This document shows, one piece after another, positions 1 through 10,955 of a DNA stretch of 64,000 nucleotides. How positions within the stretch are numbered: the stretch's first letter is position 1; each line of letters opens with the position of its first letter. Source of the DNA: Saturnia japonica (lineage: Eukaryota; Arthropoda; Insecta; Lepidoptera; Saturniidae). Position numbers and translations under genes: made by a program. Location of the stretch: the NCBI GenBank assembly GCA_033032175.1, contig CM065309.1, positions 16,616,001 through 16,680,000 of the forward strand, written 5' to 3'. The notes below the pieces were generated by a model. It made no database searches. It worked only from the letters and a program-made list of their open reading frames with translations, and was not told the origin of the DNA.

Positions 1-774
1 ATACAATATTATCTGTAAACACAGATACAGAAAATACACGAAATCCTAGCCTAATGGAGCGGGTTATTTGATACTGGGGACTGGCTAATTCACTGACATT
101 TGAAATATCAACTCTATATGTTTACATCATTAGTTTATTATATTAGCTGTTGTGTTTAAATGAAACATGTTAACAAGCTCATTAATTTTTATTTCATAAT
201 CTATTTACTATTAACTGAGCAATTCTTGTATAAATGTAATTAATTGGCTTCTCGGAAACGGCGCTAACGATATAGATCTTTTGTATTTAAATTAACAGTT
301 TATTTTCTAAGTGACGTAAACCTTGCCCAGATATCTTATTATATTAAGTGAGAAATTCTGTAACTATACAACAAATAATCTATTATAATAAACAGAGTCT
401 GGACGTTAAGTGATTATTTGCATGTATAAGTAGTTAGGTACATAAACTACTTATTTTTGTATAAGAACTATTTTAGAGAATTTTTGTATTGTAGTGAGTT
501 TTTCCGACAAATATGAGAATGCGTTACTTTTGTGATCAAAATGTTACTTTTTGAGCAGTCCCTGGTAACTTTTTACTTTCGGCCACGCGCGTTAAAATGT
601 AATGTTTGCTTACCTAGGCTAAGAACTTAAGTACTTGTCCCCATTTGAGAGTTCTTTGTAACAATGGAATAAAAAAAAAAGAAAGGTGGAAGTCAAAAAT
701 AGACAGTTTTTGTCCAAATTGGCCGATTTATATATCGCTTTACGTTGCCAAATCGTGCTGAAATAGTATAGTCC
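1..774. other. AT-rich intergenic DNA with repeat scraps
   Basis: I see no gene here. Positions about 205-310 match a second copy at about 3860-3970; both share the string TTCTCGGAAACGGC. Positions about 536-585 match, in inverted orientation, about 28635-28682 (shared core TTACTTTTTGAGCA). Both are dispersed repeat families I cannot name. Confidence 0.5.
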
Positions 775-1263
775 AAGATCCCAGAGCAATAAGACACAAC
801 TTATTTTCTAAATCATAGAACTTTCGCGCTCATACTTATAGTTGAGTAATTTTTGTGTTTAGGGGATGTTTGGTCATTGCAATTTGTCTGACTGATTAAA
901 TATAACTTTTTAATATTTATCTTAATAACATATATAAAAATCAGACATTTAAAAATTAAATTAAGTTCATTTTTTTTTTGTAGAGCTTTAAAGCGTCTGA
1001 CAAAAGTTCTGGCGCCATGGAAAACGTCTGACTTTTTTGATATTACTTCAGAGTAATATTCTACAAAATATATATAAAAATCAGTCATTCAAATTTAAGT
1101 TAAGTAATTCTGATTTTTAGTTACCTTTCTCACCTGGTACCTGCGCAGGTGTCACCGAGCCAACTCCACAAACGTACAGGTATTAAAAAGTACACGAGAG
1201 ACTACTAAGAACCGAAAATTCTATGCTTTAGAAAATAAGTTGTGTCTTATCGCTCTGGATCTT
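775..1263. repeat. MITE with ~50-bp terminal inverted repeats
   Basis: The left end (775-826) and the reverse complement of the right end (about 1213-1263) match over about 50 bp with a few mismatches. Both contain the core GACACAACTTATTTTCTAAA. The 489-bp length, AT-rich inside and lack of coding capacity fit a non-autonomous DNA transposon. Two internal direct repeats (about 931-963 and 1072-1106) share ATATATAAAAATCAG. The superfamily is not determined, and no clear target-site duplication was seen. Confidence 0.7.
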
Positions 1264-1314
1264 ACTCTAGTACCAATGTGCTTGATTTCTCAACAAAAAG
1301 TGGTGTAAATTAAA

Positions 1315-1800
1315 AGCTCGAACATAAAACGACATTATGAGACCACGCACACATAATTTGCCGAAAATTTTCCACTTGGTAGTAAACCTGTGTAAAAGTT
1401 TATTGTCAAATTACACATCTTCTACCCAGATAATGAGTCCTTCGATGAATAAGCAAGAGCAATGTGCTGACACTTGCTAAGTACATGAAAACATTCACCA
1501 ATGCTAACTTAGTTAAGGAATGCATTCTCGAGGCAGGCAATAGTTTGTTTGAGAACAGAAAAGATGTTGTTGGGACTATTCTGTTATATGCGACCACAAT
1601 CTCTAGAAATACACACGTTTTATTTGAACAAAATCATTATGATGTGAAACGGCAGTTAAATAATGCAGACTATTATATCTTAGCTATGGATGAATCATGC
1701 GATGTTACTAATAAAGCATAACTGATTATTTTTGTACGTTACCTGGACAAAATGAAAGAAACTTTTTTTGGAAGAGTTATCGGTTATTATGTCATTATTA
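1315..1800 (+). pseudogene. hAT/ZBED-type transposase remnant
   Basis: At about 1315 one frame reads SSNIKRHYETTHT, then a stop, then FAENF. This resembles the end of a BED-type zinc finger in ZBED/hAT transposases. In another frame, 1464-1721 reads through residues such as NLVKECILEAG and ILAMDESCDVT, matching the catalytic-Asp region (MDESTD-like) of that family. The frame is closed by a TAA at 1719-1721, directly followed by LIIFVRYLDKMKETFF in the same frame. The stop therefore interrupts a once-continuous protein. Both the frameshift and the stop make it non-functional. The family assignment rests on remembered motifs, not a search. Confidence 0.6.
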
Positions 1801-2014
1801 GGAAGAACCAGAGGAGAAAACATGATCATTAAATTTAACCTTTTAAACTTTTATTCAATTTTTTTTAATTTGCTGCGACCCGCCTTTAACCTATATTAAT
1901 CCAGCCGAATGGCCCCTACTTCCAATAAGTCTGTGCATCCCTGTGGTACGGTGATTAATCTTTACCCAGCAGCGAGATATTTAAATTCAGCAAATATGTA
2001 ACTGTAACATTCTA
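1801..2014. other. No feature seen
   Basis: This is AT-rich sequence between two transposon remnants, and nothing coding is visible. Confidence 0.4.
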
Positions 2015-2480
2015 GTAAGAGTAAATACAATAAAATACCTAGGTGTTTTGTTACATGAAAATTTAATTTGGCACCATCGCATAGATCAACTTACCGATAG
2101 AATAAAGAATGCTAATATATGTATCTGGGAAACTACGACATATGGCAGATCGTGAATTATAATTTAAAGAAGTCAATACTTTGTATTACCGCAGTCAATC
2201 CTATTTTATTGTGTTACGTCATGGGGTGGAGCAAAAAACACTGATATAGTTAAACTGGACAGAGCCCAGGAGCAAAAAACACTCATATGATTAAACTGGA
2301 AAGAGCCCAATAAATATTATTAAAATTTTATTCAAACCTTTCTGATTCCCTACGATTGATTCATATACTAAATTGGATATTTTGACGGTCAGGAAATTAT
2401 TTCTAAAATAATCATAAATAAACAACATCGTAAAGTTCTATATAGACCCGATATAATATTAGGTCCTTACATATGAAATT
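2015..2480 (+). pseudogene. LINE reverse-transcriptase C-terminal fragment
   Basis: The translation contains YLGVLLHENLIWHHRIDQL. This is the 'YLGV.L...L.W..HI' block that follows the polymerase domain in Jockey/CR1-type LINE reverse transcriptases. Further along, broken by stops, are segments recalling the post-RT region, ending with KQHRKVLYRPDI. Stops and frameshifts are frequent, so this is an old fragment that cannot be expressed. Confidence 0.65.
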
Positions 2481-2577
2481 GGCGTTTTGTACGGGAGGAA
2501 TATAGTCTTTTTTTTTTTGTAAAATATATTTTAATTAATCAATTTATGCACCGTTGTTATCTATGACTTTTGTCATC

Positions 2578-2985
2578 TCAAAGATAGTTCATTGATCCCT
2601 TTACTAAAAAAACCATGGGGGCGAGAATCAATAAACTCTTCGAAGGCGGTTTGGACTGCCGCATCGGAGTTGAACTTAATTTTTCTTGCAAGAAATTGTC
2701 CAAACTCCGGAAAAAATGGTAATCTGTTGGAGCAAGGTACGGGGAGTACGGTGGATGACGCAGACATTCCAATTGTAGCTCACCTAACTTAGTGGTTGTT
2801 TGTTGTACAGTGTGTGGTCTTGCGTTGTCGTGAAGCAGCAGTGGCCTAGAGCGATTTACCAATCTCGGTTGTTTAGCAGCAAGTTCTTCCTTCATGGTTT
2901 GCAGTTGCTGACAATAAATATCTGCCGTAATCGTTTGGCCAGATTTTAGAGAGCTGTAGTGAACGACACCGGCGCTAGTTCACCA
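2578..2985 (-). pseudogene. Mariner transposase C-terminal fragment
   Basis: The minus-strand reading contains VVHYSSLKSGQTITADIYC, then LLLHDNARPHT, then HPPYSPYLAPTDYHFF. These are the second and third catalytic blocks of a mariner (Tc1/mariner) transposase, which normally uses three Asp residues. In this copy the third catalytic Asp of the SPDLAP motif is Tyr, so the enzyme would be dead even if complete. The N-terminal DNA-binding half and the terminal inverted repeats were not found. The frame breaks downstream of 2578. Confidence 0.8.
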
Positions 2986-2999
2986 AGTTTTTTTTTAAA

Positions 3000-4005
3000 C
3001 GTACCGTGCTTTTTTTTGCAACACCAGCGCCGTACACATCATTAACCCTTCGAGACGTTTCTGCAGCACTGGTGCCATGTTAGAACACGTACTCGTAAAT
3101 ATACCGAAATTTCATGTTTTCCATTGTGCGGTAATAAGCGACGCCAAAGAAAAAAATAATGCGGAAAAAACAAATTAATGACTGTTTTCAAAATTCAAAT
3201 GTACCAGCTAAATGAATTTATAAATTTGAATTTGGAATTCTTAACCAAAGAGGAGATATTTCAGATCGAAGTGGTCAGTACGACAAGTGGAGTGAAATAT
3301 AAGGTTTGTGTCACCAACCAATACAAAACATTAATCGTAAATTAATTTCAATATTATTTTGGCTCATTCCTATACAATAAACTAAATAAAATTATAATAA
3401 AAAATATTATGCCCTCGCTAAAATCTGAAAACTATGAAGATATAGAAAATTTATTTATAATCATAAAATAAATTATCTCCCATGGTAAATAAAAAATACT
3501 GTTACAAATATACATAAATAAATGTTATAGACATGGATCACGCAAAGTATGCAAGCTCACGCTTATATCATTTCCCATTTAAATGAGACAAGTTCACAAT
3601 ATTGTAGTCTAACTGCTGCGTTAAGACTGTAAGCAAAGTAGGATGAAAAAGAAGCAAAAAAATTAATATTTTATACTCATTTTATTAAGTCATAACATTG
3701 TAATATATCACGGGAAGAGTGTAGGCGTTTGAGATACAGGCTCGGCCTAGTTCAAGCGCTGGAATTCATTATTATAGAGTAAAAAATTGTATGTCGTAGA
3801 AATAAACCCTATATTCTTGTAATTTATTATAACTCAAGAAAGTTATGATTATTATCCTATTATATTAAATGATCAATTCTTGTATATATATACATGTAAT
3901 TGGTTTCTCGGAAACGGCTCCAACGATTTCGATGAAACTTCGCATTTAGATAACGTTTTACATTCCAAGTTTACCTAGATAGGTGTTTATATATCTATAT
4001 ATTAA
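3000..4005. other. AT-rich intergenic DNA
   Basis: No gene is visible. About 3860-3970 is a second copy of the repeat at 205-310. Confidence 0.4.
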
Positions 4006-4009
4006 TTAT

Positions 4010-4330
4010 GAGAGGTAAGGCACAGAGAAATTTCTTTGGAGTTTTCTCTCTACTTGGGGCAGCGCGACTGGTGAAACGCCTCCACCCTATAGAAGATCGC
4101 AACCAAATGACCTTGTGTCGTGTTCCTGCGGTGAGTAGAGTTTCCAGAGCTTCTTGGGGAAGGGGGTTCAAGGTCGGCAAACGCACTAGTGATACCTATA
4201 GCCGCCTCCACAGGCTTGGCGTTTGCCACAAACACCGAGAATCACCAAACACGTGCCAAACACCGACCACAATCACCAAACACAAACACGGCATCCCCAT
4301 GCTTGCTGAACGTGTTAGTATATTCCGGTT
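4010..4330 (+). repeat. Dispersed repeat, TTCCTGCG...TTTCCAGAGCTT family
   Basis: The block with TGTTCCTGCG, TTTCCAGAGCTTCT and GTGATACCTA is found again at about 45045-45120 and 60415-60580. Its 3' half, with many CAAACAC units and a GCCTCCACAGGCTTGG stretch, matches the family at 5560-5760 and 8187-8390. The open frames that run through it are accidental. The class of element is not known. Confidence 0.55.
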
Positions 4331-4349
4331 AGGCAAACATGGCGGACGT

Positions 4350-5559
4350 TGAGCTTGTGGCAACGATTACTTTCGGGTTGACCTATTTTTATTTTAAGGC
4401 AAAATGAAATTGAACGAAAAAAAAAGAAACGACGACGATGGTGGATGATAAAAATTAATAAGAATAATAACCACTAGCAACTTCGTCCGCCGCGCGCAAG
4501 CTCGCGCGCATGCTGTGGTGTCTTCGAACAACGTTTTTTATTATAATTTAGCGACATCTTTCGAAGATAATTGATATATCTACGACAGATTTACATTACA
4601 TTGTTATCAGTAGTAAAAAGGGTTCATAATATTATCAGTACGAACCACGAACCTATTAGTTACTACTTTATTAATAGAACTTTATTTCTTCACTTTTCTA
4701 CTACATAAATAAAAAAAAGTTAAAAGATAACAATTATAAAGTTCTGTGTTAGACTTAAAAAAATATTTTATCACCTTTACCAGATCAGGACATTTCCTCC
4801 ATATTATACGATTATTATAAAAGAGTTTAGAGAAAATCTTTAAATATATATGGAGATAAATTATGAGGTTATAAAATATAACAAAGGAAATAGGGTTTTT
4901 AGCATAGTAAAGAACGTAGTAACAAATAATATTGTAAATGACCATACTATTTTGGAGGGTTTTATATCTAAATCTCAAAATTTGGGGATTTTTTTGCTTA
5001 GGTTAGTGATTAACCCATTTTTTCCTTTGGCAACATTTAAAAAATGTCTAGGTACCTGTTTGGATGCGCATAAGCATTTTTTCGTGTAGATTATTATCAG
5101 TGATTTGAGCAGTAGTTTGAGGTTTTAAAAACTTTACGGAAAGTGTTTGTCATAGTGTTTGTGTTATTGGCGTCGAATTGAGTTATCCTTCGTCCGAACT
5201 TAAGAACTGTTATTAGTGTTCGGTTAGTTTAGAATTTGAGCCAGGACTCCATAAGTATGTACGTCAAATGTTTATATAATACAATAAATATATTACTATT
5301 CTCATGAAATGAAATTGTTTTAATTAGAGTGAATACCCTATAAATAAAAAATAAATATTTAATTATTCTACGTTCGTTTAAGTACACTTATTTCAAGTAT
5401 ATCCACGAGATGGAGGCACTCAAAATAAAAGTATATTTTTGACATACCCATCTATTTCCGTATATTCATATTAATCTATGCTCGCGCGTACAACTGATTG
5501 CTTACAAGCGTTTGGATACAACGCAAACATGTTTGTCGAACATCCTTTGATTTGTGCAC
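4350..5559. other. AT-rich intergenic DNA
   Basis: I see only short random frames and no splice-supported exon. Confidence 0.4.
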
Positions 5560-5784
5560 AAAAACCGACACCGACTCCGATCACTGGCAAACACAAACAA
5601 AAACAGGCAAACACAAGCAAACACCTATCCACACGTTTGTGTTTGCTGTTTGCCGTTGTTTGCCAAGCCTGTGGAAGCGGCTTATGGTATTACAAGCGTC
5701 CATAGGCTAACGGTAACCATTTACCATGAGGCGGGCCGTATATTTGTTTACCACCTTTGTAGTATAAAAAATTAATTATATAAA

Positions 5785-6290
5785 ATCAAAAATCAATTTA
5801 GACCTTAAAAAGGCACTTATGAATGTCAAGAACACAACGACCAGTTCAGAAAACATCGCAGTTATTCGAGAAGAACCGGTAAGATACTCGATCGAGTTTT
5901 TCCGTGTAAATAATATTTACAGTTATGTGCTAATTAACTATTTTAGTGGATGTACAGACTACAGAGCGGGAGTATTTCCAGGCATCACTCATTCACCTAA
6001 TGATCCACCACCCTAATAACCTTTTGAGAGTAAAACCAGCTTGACATGGTAGGTACTTGCACATATTTATCAGGTAAATCGGTATTGTTATAAAACCTAA
6101 CATTATTTATTACCCAAAAATATTTACTGTTCTTACTAAGTCATATCTGTGTTTAATTCTAGTACCTATTAAAACTATGCCGTTCATTTACAAAATCTAG
6201 CTTTAATAAGTTTTTACGAACTTATGTACATTATTGAAATTGTCAAGGATGTATTGGGAGGTCAAGTTAAGATATTAAGAATACAATAAA
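5785..6290 (-). mobile_element. 5'-truncated LINE, 3' end
   Basis: This matches, in the same orientation, the 3' end of the LINE at 38421-39716. Shared stretches include AAAAAGGCACTTATGAATGTC and GAAGAACCGGTAAGA. It carries only the last part of the coding region and the 3' UTR, which is typical of incomplete reverse transcription. It cannot encode protein. Confidence 0.7.
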
Positions 6291-6417
6291 ACAGGTTTTT
6301 TTTTAATGTATGTTGTTGCATGTATGTTCATTGTTAAATTTAATAACCTCCTCCTCATGTAAAGTTCGTGGTCAGTTGACGATGCTATTAATGAATAAAT
6401 ATTTCAATTATTAAAAA

Positions 6418-7060
6418 CTAGCTGTGCCCCATGGTTTCACCTGTGTTAATTTTCTCCGACAAACACCGCGCCGCCAACGCTGCCATGTAGGCTATCATAA
6501 TTTTATTGTTCTTCTCATAAGTACAAATTATATTGATTTTTCATTATCTCCTAAACTATGTGTCCAAATAGCATACTCTAAAGAGCAAAATTTAACTTCA
6601 TAAAATTGTCATTATGATGAAGTAACATTTGTTTGTAAACATTAATATGCCATGTCTAAAAATAATGTTTTTAAATAACGTTTTAATTTTCAACAAATCT
6701 TTGTCACAAAAAACCTTATTGTGGTTTATGTATAAGAGAAAGGCATGTGCTATCGCGGACTTTTTTAGACATACTAAGGAACAATATTATTGTAGAGCCA
6801 TTGTGTTTCCGTATCATTAACGATTACGCCAGCGCACGCGGTTAAAGCAGTTCGGGAGGGCCTCGACTTCCGACCTATGTAACAACAATCAATATTTAAG
6901 GCTATCTGAGAGTCGTAGCCTAATCTTAAATAGCCTATACTATTCCTCGGGAGTCTGGATAATAAAAATACAAAAATAATTTTTCGAATCAGACTGGTAC
7001 TTCCAGAGATTTTAGCGTGTATAAATAAAAAAACATTAGTTATAGTTAGTCTGTTATAGA
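6418..7060 (-). mobile_element. Helitron-like copy, reversed 3' end at 6418
   Basis: It begins CTAGCTGTGCCCC, the reverse complement of the GGGGCACAGCTAG 3' terminus expected of a Helitron ending in CTRR. The same sequence recurs at 9051, 24402, 44486 and 49810 (last one reversed). No coding capacity for a Rep/helicase protein is present, so it is non-autonomous. The far end is approximate. Confidence 0.6.
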
Positions 7061-7584
7061 CAATAGACAAATAACTTATTTATGGCATGCATGCCTTCAA
7101 CATTTCCGTATTGCCAGAATGAAAGATTTTTTTTATCAAAACCGGCCTGCGTAAATAAAAACTGAATATTCATCGGCTGCATAGACACGACGCGACGCGA
7201 CGCGCATAAGAATTATATTCTTCATCTTCCTGTTTTACTACCTAGCCCGCTATCCCCATTTCCTCGTTCATCACTCAGTAGGGCGCACCACGTGCATGTA
7301 AGTGTGTAGCTTGGGTGTTTCAATTGTCTTGATCCTCTTAAAAATCTTTGCAGTGGGATATGCTGAGAATTATTTATCGCTTCACATTACCTCAAGGAAT
7401 ACTTATGATTTAAACAATTTTAATGATACGAATAATTAAGTAAGTGGACATACTATTATGATAAATAACTATTAATTATCAATAATAGCATTCAACAATT
7501 CCCTTATCACTTGTACTTTGTTCTCAGTGTGATAAGTAGTCAAGTTATCGTCATTCCACATTATATTATCACATCATCTATATA

Positions 7585-7815
7585 TCTATGCAAATAAAAA
7601 AAATTGAAGTGTCTGTTTGTATTGCCAAAATAATAGTTTTTTACTAAATGCATATGAAAGTATTCCTATACGATAAATACAACAAAAACCATTTATTTTT
7701 TAGTCTGTCTGTCTGGTTTGTTCCGGGTAATCTCCGAAACGGTTTGACCGATCTTGACGGGACTTTCACTGGCAGATAGCTGATGTTTTAAGGAGTAACT
7801 TAGGCCACTTTTATC
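7585..7815 (+). mobile_element. Helitron 5' part, cut by retrotransposon
   Basis: It starts with TCTATGCAAATAAAA after an A, then GAAGTGTCTGTTTGT. The latter motif recurs at 27690 and in variant form at 59641. The motif TTCCGGGTAATCTCCGAAACGG follows. The element is interrupted at 7803-7815 (GGCCACTTTTATC), where the R1-type sequence begins. Confidence 0.65.
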
Positions 7816-8186
7816 TGGGGTGCGGTGTCAGGAACCTCCTCGTGGTGCACCCCGGGCAACGTCGACTAACTCTTGGTCGGCGGCCAATACCTGACGTGGG
7901 GGGGCTACGTCTGGCATCCCTCTGAGTATCAGAGGGGGCGAAAGACGTAGCACGGACGGGCTCGACATACACTCACACTATTGTCGGGCAGGTAGGTAGG
8001 GCAACTGGCCTTACCTACCACCGTCGGTCTCGTAATCCCAACGAAGTGTCGTGGTCATGTCTCGCGACTTCGTATGGGACCGAGGGTCTTGGCTTAACCG
8101 CCCGGACCATGAGGAAGAAAACCTCTATAAAAAATTACCTCAATCCTAAGCGGCGGCGCACCGCGAGAGGATGCATGGCTGATGGG
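7816..8186 (+). mobile_element. Orphan 5' UTR of R1-clade retrotransposon
   Basis: This matches 10454-10824, the start of the full-length retrotransposon downstream, and is carried here only because the tandem duplication copied it. It stops at GATGGG at the duplication breakpoint. No coding part is present. The long frame that crosses the junction into the next copy is an accident. Confidence 0.85.
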
Positions 8187-8411
8187 AAAAACCGACACCG
8201 ACTCCGATCACTGGCAAACACAAACAAAAACAGGCAAACACAAGCAAACACCTATCCACACGTTTGTGTTTGCTGTTTGCCGTTGTTTGCCAAGCCTGTG
8301 GAAGCGGCTTATGGTATTACAAGCGTCCATAGGCTAACGGTAACCATTTACCATGAGGCGGGCCGTATATTTGTTTACCACCTTTGTAGTATAAAAAATT
8401 AATTATATAAA

Positions 8412-8930
8412 ATCAAAAATCAATTTAGACCTTAAAAAGGCACTTATGAATGTCAAGAATTCAACGACCAGTTCAGAAAACATCGCAGTTATTCGAGAAG
8501 AACCGGTAAGATACTCGATCGAGTTTTTCCGTGTAAATAATATTTACAGTTATGTGCTAATTAACTATTTTAGTGGATGTACAGAATACAGAGAGGGAGT
8601 ATTTCCAGACATCACTATTATTCACCTAATGATCCACCACCCACCCTAATAACCTTTTGAGAGTAAAACCAGCTTGACATGGTAGGTACTTGCACCTATT
8701 TATCAGGTAAATCGGTATTGTTATAAAACCTAACATTATTTATTACCCAAAAATATTTACTGTTCTTACTAAGTCATATTTGTGTATATTTCTAGTACCT
8801 ATTAAAACTATGCCGTTCATTAACAAAATCTAGCTTTAATAAGTTTTTACGAACTTATGTACATTATTTAAATTGTCAAGGATGTATTGGGTGGTCAAAG
8901 TTAAGATATTAAGAATACAATAAAACAGGT
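8412..8930 (-). mobile_element. 5'-truncated LINE, 3' end (duplicate)
   Basis: This is the copy-2 counterpart of 5785-6290, with several substitutions and short indels relative to it. It belongs to the same LINE family as 38421-39716. Confidence 0.7.
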
Positions 8931-9050
8931 TTTTTTTTTAAATGTATGTTGTCGTATGTATGTTCATTGTTAAATTTAATAACCTCCTCATGTAAAGTTC
9001 GTGGTCAGTTGACGATGCTATTAACGAATAAATATTTCAATTATTAAAAA

Positions 9051-9700
9051 CTAGCTGTGCCCCACGGTTTCACCTGTGTTAATTTTCTCGGACAAACACC
9101 GCGCCGCCAACGCTGCCATGTAGTCTATCATATTTTTGTTCTTCTCATAAGTACAAATTATATTGATTTTTCATTATCTCCTAAACTATGTGTCCAAATA
9201 GCCATACTCTAAAGAGCAAAATTTAACTTCATAAAATTGTCATAATGATGAAGTAACATTTGTTTGTAAACATTAATATGCCATATCTATAAATAATGCT
9301 TTTAAATAACCTTTTAATTTTCAACAAATCTTTGTCACAAAATACCTTATTGTGGCTTATGTATAAGAGAAATACTACTAATAATATAATATAATATATT
9401 AATAAATAATACTAAGGAACAATATTATTGTAGAGCCATTGTGTTTCCGTATCATTAACGATTACGCCAGCGCACGCGGTTAAAGCAGTTCGGGAGGGCC
9501 TCGACTTCCGACCTATGTAACAACAATCAATATTTAAGGCTATCTGAGAGTCGTAGCCTAATCTTAAATAGCCTATACTATTCCTCGGGAGTCTGGATAA
9601 TAAAAATACAAAAATAATTTTTCGAATCAGACTGGTACTTCCAGAGATTTTAGCGTGTATAAATAAAAAAACATTAGTTATAGTTAGTCTGTTATAGACA
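9051..9700 (-). mobile_element. Helitron-like copy, reversed (duplicate)
   Basis: This is the copy-2 counterpart of 6418-7060. It begins CTAGCTGTGCCCC. Confidence 0.6.
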
Positions 9701-10955
9701 ATAGACAAATAACTTATTTATGGCATGCATGCCTTCAACATTTCCGTATTGCCAGAATGAAAGATTTTTTTTATCAAAACCGGCCTGCGTAAATAAAAAC
9801 TGAATATTCATCGGCTGCATAGACACGACGCGACGCGACGCGCATAAGAATTATATTCTTCATCTTCCTGTTTTACTACCTAGCCCGCTATCCCCATTTC
9901 CTCGTTCATCACTCAGTAGGGCGCACCACGTGCATGTAAGTGTGTAGCTTGGGTGTTTCAATTGTCTTGATCCTCTTAAAAATCTTTGCAGTGGGATATG
10001 CTGAGAATTATTTATCGCTTCACATTACCTCAAGGAATACTTATGATTTAAACAATTTTAATGATACGAATAATTAAGTAAGTGGACATACTATTATGAT
10101 AAATAACTATTAATTATCAATAATAGCATTCAACAATTCCCTTATCACTTGTACTTTGTTCTCAGTGTGATAAGTAGTCAAGTTATCGTCATTCCACATT
10201 ATATTATCACATCATCTATATATCTATGCAAATAAAAAAAATTGAAGTGTCTGTTTGTATTGCCAAAATAATAGTTTTTTACTAAATGCATATGAAAGTA
10301 TTCCTATACGATAAATACAACAAAAACCATTTATTTTTTAGTCTGTCTGTCTGGTTTGTTCCGGGTAATCTCCGAAACGGTTTGACCGATCTTGACGGGA
10401 CTTTCACTGGCAGATAGCTGATGTTTTAAGGAGTAACTTAGGCCACTTTTATCTGGGGTGCGGTGTCAGGAACCTCCTCGTGGTGCACCCCGGGCAACGT
10501 CGACTAACTCTTGGTCGGCGGCCAATACCTGACGTGGGGGGGCTACGTCTGGCATCCCTCTGAGTATCAGAGGGGGCGAAAGACGTAGCACGGACGGGCT
10601 CGACATACACTCACACTATTGTCGGGCAGGTAGGTAGGGCAACTGGCCTTACCTACCACCGTCGGTCTCGTAATCCCAACGAAGTGTCGTGGTCATGTCT
10701 CGCGACTTCGTATGGGACCGAGGGTCTTGGCTTAACCGCCCGGACCATGAGGAAGAAAACCTCTATAAAAAATTACCTCAATCCTAAGCGGCGGCGCACC
10801 GCGAGAGGATGCATGGCTGATGGGTTGATCAGTCCTTAGTGCGACCCCCGTTAGAGAACCGGCCGACTCTCTTAACGGGTTATGCTAGGCTTACCCAGGT
10901 ACAGGGGGCACTGCCTGGGCGGACCTTTATTTCCCCCCTACTCGTGGGATCAGAA

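Larger units (their letters stand above)
5560..8186. repeat. Tandem duplication, copy 1 (2.63 kb)
   Basis: This unit starts at AAAAACCGACACCGACTCCG and ends at GCATGGCTGATGGG, where the next copy begins at once with no inserted base. It holds, in order: a CAAACAC-rich repeat, a LINE 3' fragment, a reversed Helitron copy, the 5' part of another Helitron, and the first ~370 bp of the R1-clade retrotransposon. The right part (about 6774-8186) lines up with copy 2 at a constant offset of 2638. I saw no differences in the stretches I compared. The left part differs by scattered substitutions and small indels. Confidence 0.9.
8187..10824. repeat. Tandem duplication, copy 2 (2.64 kb)
   Basis: This is the second copy of the unit described at 5560-8186. 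Its final bases continue without a break into the rest of the retrotransposon, so this is the copy attached to the intact element. It differs from copy 1 mainly in the left half. For example, 9372-9410 is an AT-rich stretch that replaces different sequence at about 6741-6775. Confidence 0.9.

Noticed and set aside
4008..4352. 114-codon frame in a dispersed repeat
   Set aside because: The same repeat occurs elsewhere without an open frame, and no protein motif is visible.
8046..8402. 118-codon frame
   Set aside because: It crosses the junction between the two tandem copies, joining the retrotransposon 5' UTR to a CAAACAC-rich repeat, so it is accidental.
6774..9708. Two identical 98-codon minus-strand frames (6774-7070 and 9412-9708)
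   Set aside because: They are identical only because they lie in the duplicated unit. They sit in Helitron-like repeat sequence and have no recognisable motif.
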